Of a stretch of DNA of 64,000 nt, positions 18,020 through 27,402 are shown one piece after another. The position numbers and the translations under genes were made by a program. The stretch comes from Streptomyces resistomycificus. GTDB lineage: Bacteria > Actinomycetota > Actinomycetes > Streptomycetales > Streptomycetaceae. Where the stretch lies: the NCBI RefSeq assembly GCF_001514265.1, contig NZ_KQ948994.1, forward strand, positions 1 to 64,000. The letters are read 5' to 3'. Numbering within the stretch: the stretch's first letter is position 1; each line of letters opens with the position of its first letter. The notes below the pieces were generated by a model. The model did not search any database, was not told where the DNA came from, and was given only the letters and a program-made list of their open reading frames with translations.

Positions 18020-19291
18020 GTGGCGCGGCGCACGGCCCGGGATCTTCGCAGCGAGAACCGTTTCGAGGTTCTGCACGCCTTGTTCGAGCGCGGGCCGTCC
18101 ACCCGTCAGGAACTCGCGCGGCACACCGGCCTCAGTCCGGCGACGGTGGCGACACTGGTCACCGAGTTCCTGTCCGGAGCCGTGCTCCATGTCGCCGCCG
18201 TGGAGCGCAACACCGGTGGGCGGCCGCAGGAGCGGCTCACCATCAACCCCGACCGGGGTCGCATCGTCGGCGTCGACGTCGCCGAGACCTACGTCGACGC
18301 CACGGTGTACGACCTGGCGCTCGAAGGGCTCGGCCACGGAGAGGTGGCACTCGACGAGCACGAGAACGACCCGGACTACGTCGTCGACGGGATCGTCCGC
18401 GCGATCGAGTCGGCCGTCCAGGACGGTGCGACCGAACGCGAGCACGTCATCGGCGTCGGTGTCAGCATGCCGGGTCACGTCCATCCCGAAGCCGGCGTGT
18501 CGGTCTTCGCCCCCAACTGGGACTGGCACGACGTCCACGTCGAGAAACTGCTGGAGGAGAGCCTCTCGATCCCCGTGTACGTCGACAACCCGCTCAAGGC
18601 GGTCGTCCTGTCGGAGATGTGGTTCGGTGCCGGGCGTACCGAGGACAGCATGGCCGTCGTGAACCTCGGCACCGGCGTCGGCGCGGGCATCGCCATCGAC
18701 GGCGCACTCGTCCGCGGCACCACCAACAACGCCGGCGAATGGGGCCACACGCTCCTCCGGTTCGACGGCAGACAGTGCCGCTGCGGTAGGCGCGGCTGCG
18801 TCGAGGCGTATCTCGGCGCCCCCGGTCTGCGGACGACACTCGCCGAGATCGACCCGGAACACCCAGCGCTGCGCCAGAGGCGACAGCGCGACTTCGTCGA
18901 AGCGGTCGCCGACGCCCTCGCGACGGGAGACCCCGCGCCGACAGAACTCGCCCACCGCACCGCCCGCTACCTCGCCGCGGCACTCGGTGACCTGGTCAAC
19001 CTGCTCAACCTCCCCCACATCACCCTGACCGGCTGGACCTCCGACGCCCTGGCCGAATGGCTCGTGCCCGCCGTGCAAGACGAACTCGTCCACCACGTCA
19101 TGCCGGGCTCACTGGCAGGCCTCATCGTCGGTCCGTCCCAGGTACCGGGCAACGCCGTCTCCCTGGGCATGGCGGCCTTCACCCTGCAGGACTTCCTCAC
19201 CCGGCTGGGCCTGGCCAGCCCGGCCGGCACCCGGCCACGCCCGGATCCGGAGCACGGCATCGACCAGTCGAGGCGCGGGCAGGGCGTGTAA
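18020..19291 (+). CDS. ROK-family transcriptional regulator
   Basis: The 423-residue protein starts at GTG with GGAGCAAG just upstream, 9 bases after the GH35 stop. The N-terminal winged helix (STRQELARHTGLSPATVATLV) precedes a ROK sugar-kinase-like domain with the zinc motif CRCGRRGCVEAYLG. The phosphate-binding loop (VNLGTGVGAGIAIDG) is present. Such proteins usually repress sugar operons and are released by the sugar or its phosphate. Being last in the GH35 operon, it is most likely an autoregulator of that operon. Confidence 0.92.
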   Translation: MARRTARDLRSENRFEVLHALFERGPSTRQELARHTGLSPATVATLVTEFLSGAVLHVAAVERNTGGRPQERLTINPDRGRIVGVDVAETYVDATVYDLALEGLGHGEVALDEHENDPDYVVDGIVRAIESAVQDGATEREHVIGVGVSMPGHVHPEAGVSVFAPNWDWHDVHVEKLLEESLSIPVYVDNPLKAVVLSEMWFGAGRTEDSMAVVNLGTGVGAGIAIDGALVRGTTNNAGEWGHTLLRFDGRQCRCGRRGCVEAYLGAPGLRTTLAEIDPEHPALRQRRQRDFVEAVADALATGDPAPTELAHRTARYLAAALGDLVNLLNLPHITLTGWTSDALAEWLVPAVQDELVHHVMPGSLAGLIVGPSQVPGNAVSLGMAAFTLQDFLTRLGLASPAGTRPRPDPEHGIDQSRRGQGV

Positions 19292-19491
19292 GGCGGGTAG
19301 GGACATCGCACGGCTGACCGGCGTGCGGAGGTGCTCTTCATGATCTTCACCCACGCGAAGCCGAGGACGGTGAGCAGCAGGGTGAACACCATGACCTCGG
19401 CCGCGGCGACCACGAACGCACGCTTTGGGAGGCGTGCCCGGTTTCGGGCGGACATCGCGGACACTGGGTAGCAGCAGAGGGGAGGCCGACC

Positions 19492-20352
19492 GTGCTGACG
19501 ACAGTCCGTGAACAGCTGGGCCAGGCCCTGTTCCGCCGCGTCGCGGGCCCCGACGGGCCGGAGACGCGGGCCCGCATCCACGACACCCCCGGCCCGCGCT
19601 GGTTCGGACCCGACCGCCCGATCCGCACCGTCCACGGCGACGCCTCGATGTTCATCGGCGGCCTCAGCGCCCTGCTGCTGCAGTCCCTGCACCCGCTCGC
19701 GATGGCAGCGGTGGCCGGGCACTCCGGTTTCCGCGGCGACCCGTGGGGCCGGCTCCAGCGCACCAGCACCTTCCTGGCCGTGACGACCTACGGCACTGCC
19801 GAGGACGCCCAGCGGGCGGTCGACCACGTCCGCGGCATCCACGAGAGGATCCGGGGGACCACGGACGAGGGCGTGCCGTACCACGCGGCCGATCCGCACC
19901 TGCTCGGCTGGGTGCACGTCGCCGAGGCGGAAAGCTTCCTGCGCGCCCACGAACGCTACGGAGCCCGCCCGCTGGACGCGGCCGCCTACGACGCCTATGT
20001 CGCCGACACCGCGCGCGTCGCCGAGGCGCTGGGGGTGAGCGACCCGCCGCGCGACCGCCGCGAGCTGTCCGAGCGCCTGGCCGCCTACCGGCACGAGCTC
20101 AGGGCCACGTCCGAGGCCCGGTCCACCGCCCGTTTCCTGCTGTTCCAGCCTCCCCTGCCCCTCGCGCTCCGCCCCTTCTACGGCGGGCTGGCGGCGAACG
20201 CCGTCGCACTGCTCCCGCCCTGGGCCCGCGGCATGCTGTGGCTGCCCCGGGTGCCGGTCGTCGAGGACCTCGCCGTACGTCCCACGGGATGGGCGCTGAC
20301 CCGGACCATCCGCTGGGCCATGACCCCACCGGGCCGGTCACGCCCTACGTGA
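19492..20352 (+). CDS. MpaB/latex-clearing-type oxygenase (DUF2236)
   Basis: The 286-residue protein belongs to the oxygenase MpaB family (DUF2236), related to the haem-dependent rubber oxygenase Lcp. Family marks are FIGGLSALLLQSLHPLAMAAVAGHSGFRGDPWGRLQRT, with the likely haem-ligand histidine, and the later HAADPHLLGWVHVAEAESFL segment. There is no signal peptide. Most Streptomyces members have no known substrate. It stands alone, followed by a strong terminator, and is convergent with the Rhs gene. Confidence 0.85.
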   Translation: MLTTVREQLGQALFRRVAGPDGPETRARIHDTPGPRWFGPDRPIRTVHGDASMFIGGLSALLLQSLHPLAMAAVAGHSGFRGDPWGRLQRTSTFLAVTTYGTAEDAQRAVDHVRGIHERIRGTTDEGVPYHAADPHLLGWVHVAEAESFLRAHERYGARPLDAAAYDAYVADTARVAEALGVSDPPRDRRELSERLAAYRHELRATSEARSTARFLLFQPPLPLALRPFYGGLAANAVALLPPWARGMLWLPRVPVVEDLAVRPTGWALTRTIRWAMTPPGRSRPT

Positions 20353-20396
20353 GGGCGGGGATGCGGCCCGGCTTCCGCCGACCGGCGGGAAAACGA

Positions 20397-20435
20397 GAAC
20401 GCGCGGGCCGACGGAGTGCGTCGGCCCGCGCGTTC
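20397..20435. terminator. Strong intrinsic terminator
   Basis: A perfect 16-bp inverted repeat (GAACGCGCGGGCCGAC and its complement) with a 7-base loop ends 17 bases before a T-containing stretch. It sits between the convergent MpaB gene and the Rhs gene and can serve both. Confidence 0.85.
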
Positions 20436-20532
20436 GGTTTCGGCTGGCGTGTGCCGCCACGTCACCGCTTCATGTGCGGCTCTTCCCGGCTACCGGTCGG
20501 TCCAGGACGAGCGTGCCGTGACGGCGGCGATG

Positions 20533-23500
20533 TCAGTCACGTACGTACACCTCCTCCGTCCACGTCATCACGATGTCGATGGGCTGCTGTCCGTCGGGGA
20601 AGACCTTCTTCACGGCGTCCGACAAGCCCTTCATCACGGAGTTGCTCTCACCCTTCTCGTAACCGGCGTCGGACAGGGACCGGGTCGCCGACTCGATCGT
20701 CATCGGGTTGGTCACGGTCACCTCGACCGAGGCCTTCGTGCCGCCGTTGTCCCATTCCGACGTGGTCCTGTAGCAGCTCAGTCCCAGCACCTTGTAGTCG
20801 AGGCTGTAGGAGCCGAGGGCAAAGCTGGACGGCCGACCTCCGTAGATGCCCGCGGTCAGGTATCCCGTCAGGTCGGTGAGGCCCTCCCACGCCTTCTCGA
20901 TGTCAGTGCGCTTGGAGTGTTTCTTGTGGTAGTGGCCGGACACACCGGCCGCGCCCATGCCCTTGTCCCTGACCAGCTTCTCGATGATCCGGCGGAACTT
21001 CCTGAAGTGGTCCTCGTAGCGCAGGTCCTCGACGAGGGCGCTGTCGCTGCTGATCCGCAGCTTCGGGGGGCCTCCGGTGGCGAAAATGGCGACGATCTCG
21101 TAGGGCCCCACGTTGATGGGCACCCTGCTGCTGATCGCGCTCGCGCGGTCGCGCGCGGCCACGTACCTGCGGTACGCGGAAACGCGCACCGCGGCCTTCT
21201 TGGCTCTGTTGGCAATGGCACGGGCGGCCCGCTTGACGGCGTCGGAGGCCTTCGAGGAGAGACCCGTCGCGTCCGTGTAGTTCACCGGGTTGTTGAGCGA
21301 GTAGGTGTACGCGCTCAGACCCTGCGGGTTGTACGGGTCCGCCATCTCGTCGGAGCTGAGGAACCGGCCCAGTGACGCGTCGTACATCCGGGCGCCCAGG
21401 AGCGACAGCCCGGTGCCCTCGTCCTCGGGCTTGCCGAGGAAGCCCCGGTCCGTACTGGACGGCAGGACGCTGCTGTCACTTCGGTCCTCGCCGAAGGGCT
21501 TGTAGCGGCGGCGGGTGACCACCCCGGCCATGGTGATCAGCAGGCTGGTGGAGGCCTGGGTGTCGCCCAGCAGCCAGGTCAGGGTCCCGTTCGCCGAACC
21601 GTCCGCGACGCGCATGGCGACCGAGGTACCGTCCGCCGTGTACAGCCGGGTCGCCTTCGGCGTCCCACCCTGTGCCCGGTGCAGCTCGTGCCCGTCGAGA
21701 TAGAGCACGTTCTCCGTCGGCGTGGTCCGCAGCAGGACATTGCCGTCGGCGTCGTAGACGTACGTCGAGACCTCGTCGCCGGTCTCCTTGTCCTGGGTGA
21801 TCCTGCTGATCCTGTTCTGGCCGTTCCACTCCAGGACGGAGGAGACGCCGTCGACGGTCCGGCTCGTCATCTGACCGGCGTCGTTGTAGGAGAAGCTGTC
21901 GTCGCCGGCCTTGCCGACGGCGTGCGGCCGGGGCTGGTCCGGGGTGTACGTCTGCTCGTCCGCGCTGTAGCCGGGGTAGGTGTAGTCCTTCGTGGAGCTC
22001 CCGGAGCCGGTGGTCTCGGTGACGGACTGGAGGTTGCCCAGCCGGTCGTAGGCGTGCTTCACCTGATAGGGATCCGGACCCGTGAAGTCCGAAGCCGGGG
22101 TGGCGGCGCAGGTGGTCGACCCGGTGGTCCAGGCGTCCGTCAGACGGTTGAGGTCGTCGTAGCGGAAGCACTCCTGCTGACCGGCGACGTTCTCCCGTGC
22201 GGCCGTGACCTGTCCGGAATTGTCGCGGCTGAGGGTGTCGTCCTGCACCTTCGCGGTGGCGCCCGCCGTCAGGGTGCTCGTGGTGATGTTCCTGAGCCAG
22301 CCGCTGCCGTTGGCGTCGTCGTACGCGTACGCCCGGGTCACGGAGGTGCCACTGCCGGCCGTCCCCAGTGATCGGGAGGTGACCCGGCCGTGGTCGTCGT
22401 AAGCGGTCCCCGCCAGGTAGGTGCCGAGGCCGCTGGTGAGCGACGTGATGCGGCCCTGCCCGGTGTAGCCCGTGGTGACTGTCTCGGCGGGGAGTCCGCC
22501 GACGGCCGGGTGCGAGACGGAGGTCAGGTGGTCGGCGGCGTCGTAGCCGTAGCCGAAGGTGTAGGTGCCGTTCAGTCCGGATCCGTCGTCCGGCACGGTC
22601 ACCGACTTGGAGGTGATCCTTCCCCTCGCGTCATAGGAGTTGACCTTGGAGACGTACGCCTTGCCGGCCGAGTAGGTGGTGGAGGAGGCGAGGAGGCCCT
22701 TGCCTCCCGTGGCGGAGTCGTAGCCCAGGGCCTCGACCACCGTGCTCCCCTCGAGCGTCCTCTTCAGCCGGTTGAGCGTGTCGTACTCCCGGGTGAGGAC
22801 CCTTCCTTCCCCGTCCGTCGTGACGCTCAGGTTGCCGTTGTCGTCGTACGCGGCCGTGGAGCCGCCCGCGTCCGGGTCGGCCGCGCCGACGCGCTCACCG
22901 GCCCAGTTGTAGGTGTAGTGGGTGGTGTTCTCCCGCGAGTCGTGGATGTACTTGAGCTGACCGCTGCGGGTGTACTCGTAGCGAGTCGTCAGTGATTCGG
23001 CACCGATGTGCTCCACCAGGCGTGCCTTCTGCCCGTAGACATCGGTGTAGGTGTCGGAGGAGCCGCCCACCGGCGGGAACTCGGTCACCAGGTCGGCACC
23101 CAGGTAGCGGGTGACGTTCTTCCCGGCCTCCTGGGGCACCCCCTTCACCTGGACCTGCGACAGGGTCGTGCGCCCGGCCCAGTCGGCCACCACGTCGGTG
23201 TAGGACGGGATGTCGGCGAGGGCCGGGTTCACCAGGCCGGATTCGACGGCGCCGGAGTTGTGGAACGCCGAGGACGTGCCCGCGACGTTCCCGGACGAGT
23301 CGTAGCGGGTGACGGTGACCAGTCGGCCGGTCCCCGACGGGGCCGGCGTCTGTGTCTCGCGGGCCCGGCCCAGCCCGTCGTAGTAGCCGACCGACTTGAT
23401 GTACGACGAGCCGGACTGGAGGGTTTCGGAGGTCGCCCTCGTCGCCGCGCCGGTCGCCACATCCGGTACCCCGGTCGCGGAGGCCGCCGTCGGGATGTTG

Positions 23501-26500
23501 TAGGCGAACCGCATCGACGGGTTGCCGTCAGGGTAGTTGGCCGCCTCGGTCGGCTTGAAGACCTGTGAGATGCGGCCGACGGCGTCGTACACGACGCGGC
23601 TGGTGCGGCCGTTGACGTCGACGACCTTCCACGGCTGGCCGAAGTGCCGGGATATGTACTCCGTCGTGGTCGTGGGGTCGGCGCCGCCCGTCCCGTCCGG
23701 GTCGGGGGTGGTCGTCGCCACGCCGTCGAGCGGCCACGAGGTGGCCGGGGTGTAGGTGGTCGTCGTCAGGTTGTTCTTGCCGTCCCACGCCTTGACGGTA
23801 CGTCCGGCCCCGTCGTACTCGGCCCGCGTGCCGCGGTAGGTGGTGGCGTCGGTGTAGGTGCGGATCTGGGTCGCGTTGCCGTCGCTGAGCTTGGTGTCGT
23901 TCTCGGAGAAGGAGCCCGCGCCGTCGTAGAAGGTCACCTTGCGCCGGTCCTGGTGCAGGGTGTCCTGGCCGCTTGCCTGGTCCTCCGCCTGGGTGGTGCA
24001 GGAGACGGTGTAGTGCCGCTCGTCGTCCGGGAAGACCATCCAGCGCTGCGTGCCGGTCGCGTCGAGGGTGCTGGTGTTGTACGCGCGGCCGTACTCGGTG
24101 CAGTGGTTGTCGGAGACCCCGGTCTGACCCCACTCGTCGGTGCGCAGCGGCAGACCGAAGGTGCTGCTGGCGGATTCGGTGTCCTCGTACTCGTACTGGG
24201 TCACCTGCTCGCGCCAGGTGGCGGTGTCGGAGTCGGTCGAGGTGTGGACCTTCTCCAGGATGCGCACCTCAGACTCACGGACGAATCGCGCGTCGGGCAG
24301 GCCGGTGTACTGGGCGGTGGTGTGTACCCAGTACTTGTGCCACTGCCGCTGCTGCGACTTGCCCTCGTGGTCGCGGGCGGAGGTCTCCAGGGTCTTCCCG
24401 GCGAGCCAGGCGGAGTCCTTCCACTTCACGTCCTCCGAATCGGTGATGTTCACCGAACGGGTCTGCGAGGCGTCGGTCTTGGAGGTGCGGTCGCCGTCGA
24501 GTCCGCGATAGAGCCAGTGGTAGGTGGAGTGCTTGTTGGCGCCGGCGCCGGTGGTGACCAGGACCCGGCCGTAGCCGCGCCATTCGGACCAGCTCTCGTC
24601 CTCGTCCTTGACCAGCGGGTCGGCGGTGAAGCGCCAGCCGGGCGCGCCGTCGTACTGGTAGGTCGTGGTCATCGACGGGTTGCCATCGGTGAGGTCCCCG
24701 GGGTCGACGACGACCTTGGTGACGACGAACTTCTTGAACCAGCCTGTCTTCTCCGTCTCGGTGCCCTCCGGTGTCCACTTCTGCCAGAAGCACTCGAAGG
24801 CGTTGTCCGACTGAGAGGGCAGGTTGTTCTCGTCGCACTGGCGGGAGACAGCGCCGTCGTTGTCCGTGGCGTGCCCGTAGGTCGCGGTGATCGTCGAACC
24901 GGTGTCGGTGAACACCTTGTTGATACGACGGAAGTGCAGCTCGCCGTCGCCGACCTTGTTGTCCTGCCACTCCCCGTTGAAGTTGAGTGTGGGGAGCGTG
25001 ACGTCGGTGCCCGAGTAGCCGCGGCGCTGGACGTAGTCCAGCCACAACTGCCCGCCTACCGTGCCCGACGGGTTCACCAGCGCGTACTTCATCTGGTACT
25101 GCGTGACCAGGTCCCAGTCCGCGGCGTCGTTGTCGCGCACATAGGTCTTGATGTCCCACAGCAGCTTCCGCTGGAAGAAGGTCGGGTAGTACGTCTTGCC
25201 CACGCAGGACTCGCCGTCCTCGGGCCCGTCGCAGATCAAATCCACCGGCACGTCCGGGTACGACGCCGGCTTGGCGTCGATGGTCGGACAGTCGGGGGTG
25301 GTGTTGTCGAGCGGGTCCTTCTCCTCCATCCGCTCCACACACCGGTTGAGAGTCTCGAACTCCACCTTCGCCGGCAGTTGCGCCCCCGCGATCTGCGAGG
25401 ACCAGCCGTACTCGATCCGCTTCAGGTAGCCGGCGCTGTCGTAGGAACGGGCCTTGTCGGCCGCGGCGACCGAACGGTAGTGGTTCTTGTCCTTCTCGTA
25501 GAAGTAGGCGTTCTCCATCTCGTTGGCCGTCACCACACGGTCCAGGCCCCACCGCCAGGTCTGCTGGCACGGCTCGGGGTACTGCCCGTGACAGGGCTCA
25601 CCCGTGTCGTCCCCGATCACGGGCACGCGCAGGGTCGAGTTGGTCGCGGCGCCGGTGCGCTGGGAAGTGCCCCAGCCGAAGTAGTAACGGGTGCCGTTCT
25701 GATGGGAGACGACCCAGTAGTCCTTGGACCAGTCGTCGGCGTCGTGGGTGAGCCGCTGCACGCGCCAGCCCGGGTCGTCCTTGACGTGGTAGGAGCCGTC
25801 GCCGGTCTTGTCCTGCACCAGCTCCGAGGAGAGCCCGTCCAGATTGATGACGTAGACGGCACCCGAGGGCTCGGCGGAGGAGTTGGGCGAGTCCCAGCAC
25901 AGGTCACCGAAGGCCGGGTGGCCGTCCAGGGTGCAGTTCTTGTACTGCCGCTCGATGAAACCGCCCGCGTTCAGGTCCCAGCCCATGCCGGTCCACGAAG
26001 CCTGGTTGTTCGACGCGGAGGTACGACCGTCGATCGACTGCGAGTTGTAGTTCAGCGACAGCGAGGGAGCCTCGCCCATCGGCGGCTCCGGCACCTCGAC
26101 CGGCACCGAGTACGTGAACGCGCCCGAGCCGAGCGACACGTCCCACTTGCCGGTGGGTGACAGTGAGCTGGCCCGGTAGTCGCCGTCGTCGGACGAGGAG
26201 CCGGACGTGACCGCGTAGACCGCGGGCTCGGACAGGGCCGCCATCCCGGAGATCTGCTCCACCTGGGGGGCCGCCACCACGGTCGCGGTCAGCGTCCTGG
26301 CTTGGGTGTCGTTGACCGCTGCGACGTACTTGCCGTCACGGCAGCGCTCCAGCTCCGGCGTGGTGGCGGCGCAGGCGGGCAGCTTCAACAGGCGCAGCCG
26401 GCCCGCGAAGTCACCACCGTAGGCGTGGGCGAAGCCGGAGTAGTCGATGGAGACGTCGACCTTGCCGGAGGTTTCCCCTCCGTCCTTTCGGGCCACCCTC

Positions 26501-26910
26501 AGTGCCAGGCCGATGCCGCCGGCCGCCTCGGCCTTCTTCCGGCCGAGGACTTCGACGTCCACCTTGCCGGGCGCCCCGCCCGCCGACCGGTTCCCGGCGC
26601 GGGTCTCGCGGACCGACACGGCGGACACCTCGCCGGCGACCGGCCGCGCGGCACGCCGCGCGGCCGGCGCCTCGCCGAGGTCGATGGTCTTCCGACCCGC
26701 CTTGGGCCAAGTCACCTTCGGCGCCTCGGTCATGGTGGGTTCCGCCGGCTGTGGCACGGGGGAGTCCAGTGCGCCTGACGGCACGCTCGGTTTCCTGCCG
26801 TCCGGCAGCGCTACGGCCGCACTGGGCGCGAACACCACCACCGAGAGCAATCCGGCCAGCAGTCCCTTGCTGACCAGCGCGGCGAGAGTTCGCGAACGAA
26901 AACGTCTCAC
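20533..26910 (-). CDS. Secreted YD-repeat/Rhs protein with unique C-terminal domain
   Basis: This giant 2125-residue protein has a Sec-type signal (start GTG; LLAGLLSVVVFAPSAAVA). An N-terminal ~230-residue region precedes a SpvB/TcdB-like segment (GAFTYSVPVEVPEPP, SLNYNSQSIDG, GMGWDLNAGGFIERQYKN). Roughly residues 1050-1880 hold many YD repeats of the YDGLGRA/YDDLNRL/YDANGN type that should form a shell. The Rhs core hallmark follows: SLGRFLSSDEMADPYNPQG ... NNPVNYTDATGL. The last 241 residues (20533-21258) are not part of the repeat and should be the variable, exposed tip. I recognise no toxin family in it; it has GVSGHYHKKHSKRTD and ends MTWTEEVYVRD. No immunity-type gene follows, only a convergent gene, which weakens a simple toxin reading. 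Confidence 0.88.
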   Translation of the reverse strand: MRRFRSRTLAALVSKGLLAGLLSVVVFAPSAAVALPDGRKPSVPSGALDSPVPQPAEPTMTEAPKVTWPKAGRKTIDLGEAPAARRAARPVAGEVSAVSVRETRAGNRSAGGAPGKVDVEVLGRKKAEAAGGIGLALRVARKDGGETSGKVDVSIDYSGFAHAYGGDFAGRLRLLKLPACAATTPELERCRDGKYVAAVNDTQARTLTATVVAAPQVEQISGMAALSEPAVYAVTSGSSSDDGDYRASSLSPTGKWDVSLGSGAFTYSVPVEVPEPPMGEAPSLSLNYNSQSIDGRTSASNNQASWTGMGWDLNAGGFIERQYKNCTLDGHPAFGDLCWDSPNSSAEPSGAVYVINLDGLSSELVQDKTGDGSYHVKDDPGWRVQRLTHDADDWSKDYWVVSHQNGTRYYFGWGTSQRTGAATNSTLRVPVIGDDTGEPCHGQYPEPCQQTWRWGLDRVVTANEMENAYFYEKDKNHYRSVAAADKARSYDSAGYLKRIEYGWSSQIAGAQLPAKVEFETLNRCVERMEEKDPLDNTTPDCPTIDAKPASYPDVPVDLICDGPEDGESCVGKTYYPTFFQRKLLWDIKTYVRDNDAADWDLVTQYQMKYALVNPSGTVGGQLWLDYVQRRGYSGTDVTLPTLNFNGEWQDNKVGDGELHFRRINKVFTDTGSTITATYGHATDNDGAVSRQCDENNLPSQSDNAFECFWQKWTPEGTETEKTGWFKKFVVTKVVVDPGDLTDGNPSMTTTYQYDGAPGWRFTADPLVKDEDESWSEWRGYGRVLVTTGAGANKHSTYHWLYRGLDGDRTSKTDASQTRSVNITDSEDVKWKDSAWLAGKTLETSARDHEGKSQQRQWHKYWVHTTAQYTGLPDARFVRESEVRILEKVHTSTDSDTATWREQVTQYEYEDTESASSTFGLPLRTDEWGQTGVSDNHCTEYGRAYNTSTLDATGTQRWMVFPDDERHYTVSCTTQAEDQASGQDTLHQDRRKVTFYDGAGSFSENDTKLSDGNATQIRTYTDATTYRGTRAEYDGAGRTVKAWDGKNNLTTTTYTPATSWPLDGVATTTPDPDGTGGADPTTTTEYISRHFGQPWKVVDVNGRTSRVVYDAVGRISQVFKPTEAANYPDGNPSMRFAYNIPTAASATGVPDVATGAATRATSETLQSGSSYIKSVGYYDGLGRARETQTPAPSGTGRLVTVTRYDSSGNVAGTSSAFHNSGAVESGLVNPALADIPSYTDVVADWAGRTTLSQVQVKGVPQEAGKNVTRYLGADLVTEFPPVGGSSDTYTDVYGQKARLVEHIGAESLTTRYEYTRSGQLKYIHDSRENTTHYTYNWAGERVGAADPDAGGSTAAYDDNGNLSVTTDGEGRVLTREYDTLNRLKRTLEGSTVVEALGYDSATGGKGLLASSTTYSAGKAYVSKVNSYDARGRITSKSVTVPDDGSGLNGTYTFGYGYDAADHLTSVSHPAVGGLPAETVTTGYTGQGRITSLTSGLGTYLAGTAYDDHGRVTSRSLGTAGSGTSVTRAYAYDDANGSGWLRNITTSTLTAGATAKVQDDTLSRDNSGQVTAARENVAGQQECFRYDDLNRLTDAWTTGSTTCAATPASDFTGPDPYQVKHAYDRLGNLQSVTETTGSGSSTKDYTYPGYSADEQTYTPDQPRPHAVGKAGDDSFSYNDAGQMTSRTVDGVSSVLEWNGQNRISRITQDKETGDEVSTYVYDADGNVLLRTTPTENVLYLDGHELHRAQGGTPKATRLYTADGTSVAMRVADGSANGTLTWLLGDTQASTSLLITMAGVVTRRRYKPFGEDRSDSSVLPSSTDRGFLGKPEDEGTGLSLLGARMYDASLGRFLSSDEMADPYNPQGLSAYTYSLNNPVNYTDATGLSSKASDAVKRAARAIANRAKKAAVRVSAYRRYVAARDRASAISSRVPINVGPYEIVAIFATGGPPKLRISSDSALVEDLRYEDHFRKFRRIIEKLVRDKGMGAAGVSGHYHKKHSKRTDIEKAWEGLTDLTGYLTAGIYGGRPSSFALGSYSLDYKVLGLSCYRTTSEWDNGGTKASVEVTVTNPMTIESATRSLSDAGYEKGESNSVMKGLSDAVKKVFPDGQQPIDIVMTWTEEVYVRD

Positions 26911-27130
26911 GAGGTTCCTATCTCACATCAACGACATATACCCGGCACCACCATTCACCGGTCGTCGTCCCCGGGCGGCCGTGCCGTGCGCCAACCCGGA
27001 GATGAGGAACGACTGCGCGACGCCGACAGACGGGGAAACCTGTCCGGAGGCGGCCGCAACGACCGGAACAGGGCACTGAACTGCCTGCCCGTCATGCGCA
27101 CGCTAAGGGGAGGCCTATCGTCCGGCCACG

Positions 27131-27179
27131 GTGCACGGTGACCAGATTCAGCGGTGGACTGTGCACGATGACCAGTTCC
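27131..27179. repeat. Direct repeat pair in the leader of the phospholipase-D gene
   Basis: Two near-identical 19-base copies, GTGCACgrTGACCAGwTyC, start at 27131 and 27161, exactly 30 bases (about three helical turns) apart. They lie in the 492-base gene-free interval 26911-27402 between the divergent Rhs and phospholipase-D genes. The spacing suits a regulator contacting one face of the DNA. Apart from a weak AT-rich patch near 26930 the interval shows nothing else. Confidence 0.5.
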
Positions 27180-27402
27180 GCGGGTGCAGAGGTGGGTCAA
27201 ACGGCACAGTTCACGCGAGTCCTCCGGCGTCGGCGGAGCCGGTGGACCTCGATCCCCCTTCTCACCCCTGCTTTTCAGGATTCGCGTCTGACAAGATCCA
27301 GCGGTTACGTCAGAGATCAGTGAAACGCCAGAACTCCAGGACGCGCGGGCGGTACCGGTCAACGGCCGCCCGCGCACCGACTTCTGGCGGGGAGGGGAAG
27401 CC

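Noticed and set aside
19320..19455. Minus-strand frame from ATG 19455 with a basic start and a hydrophobic segment (VMVFTLLLTVLGFAWV)
   Set aside because: It could be the N-terminal relic of a membrane protein, but the frame runs on into the antisense of the ROK gene without its own stop, and there is no ribosome site. Not listed as a gene.
20533..21258. Rhs tail as a colicin M-like lipid II hydrolase
   Set aside because: The conserved catalytic Asp-Tyr-Asp...His-Arg pattern of that family is not present.
23644..26160. Very long plus-strand frame antisense to the Rhs gene
   Set aside because: Its Val/Gly/Arg-rich composition is typical of antisense shadow in high-GC DNA; the minus-strand Rhs frame has clear YD repeats.
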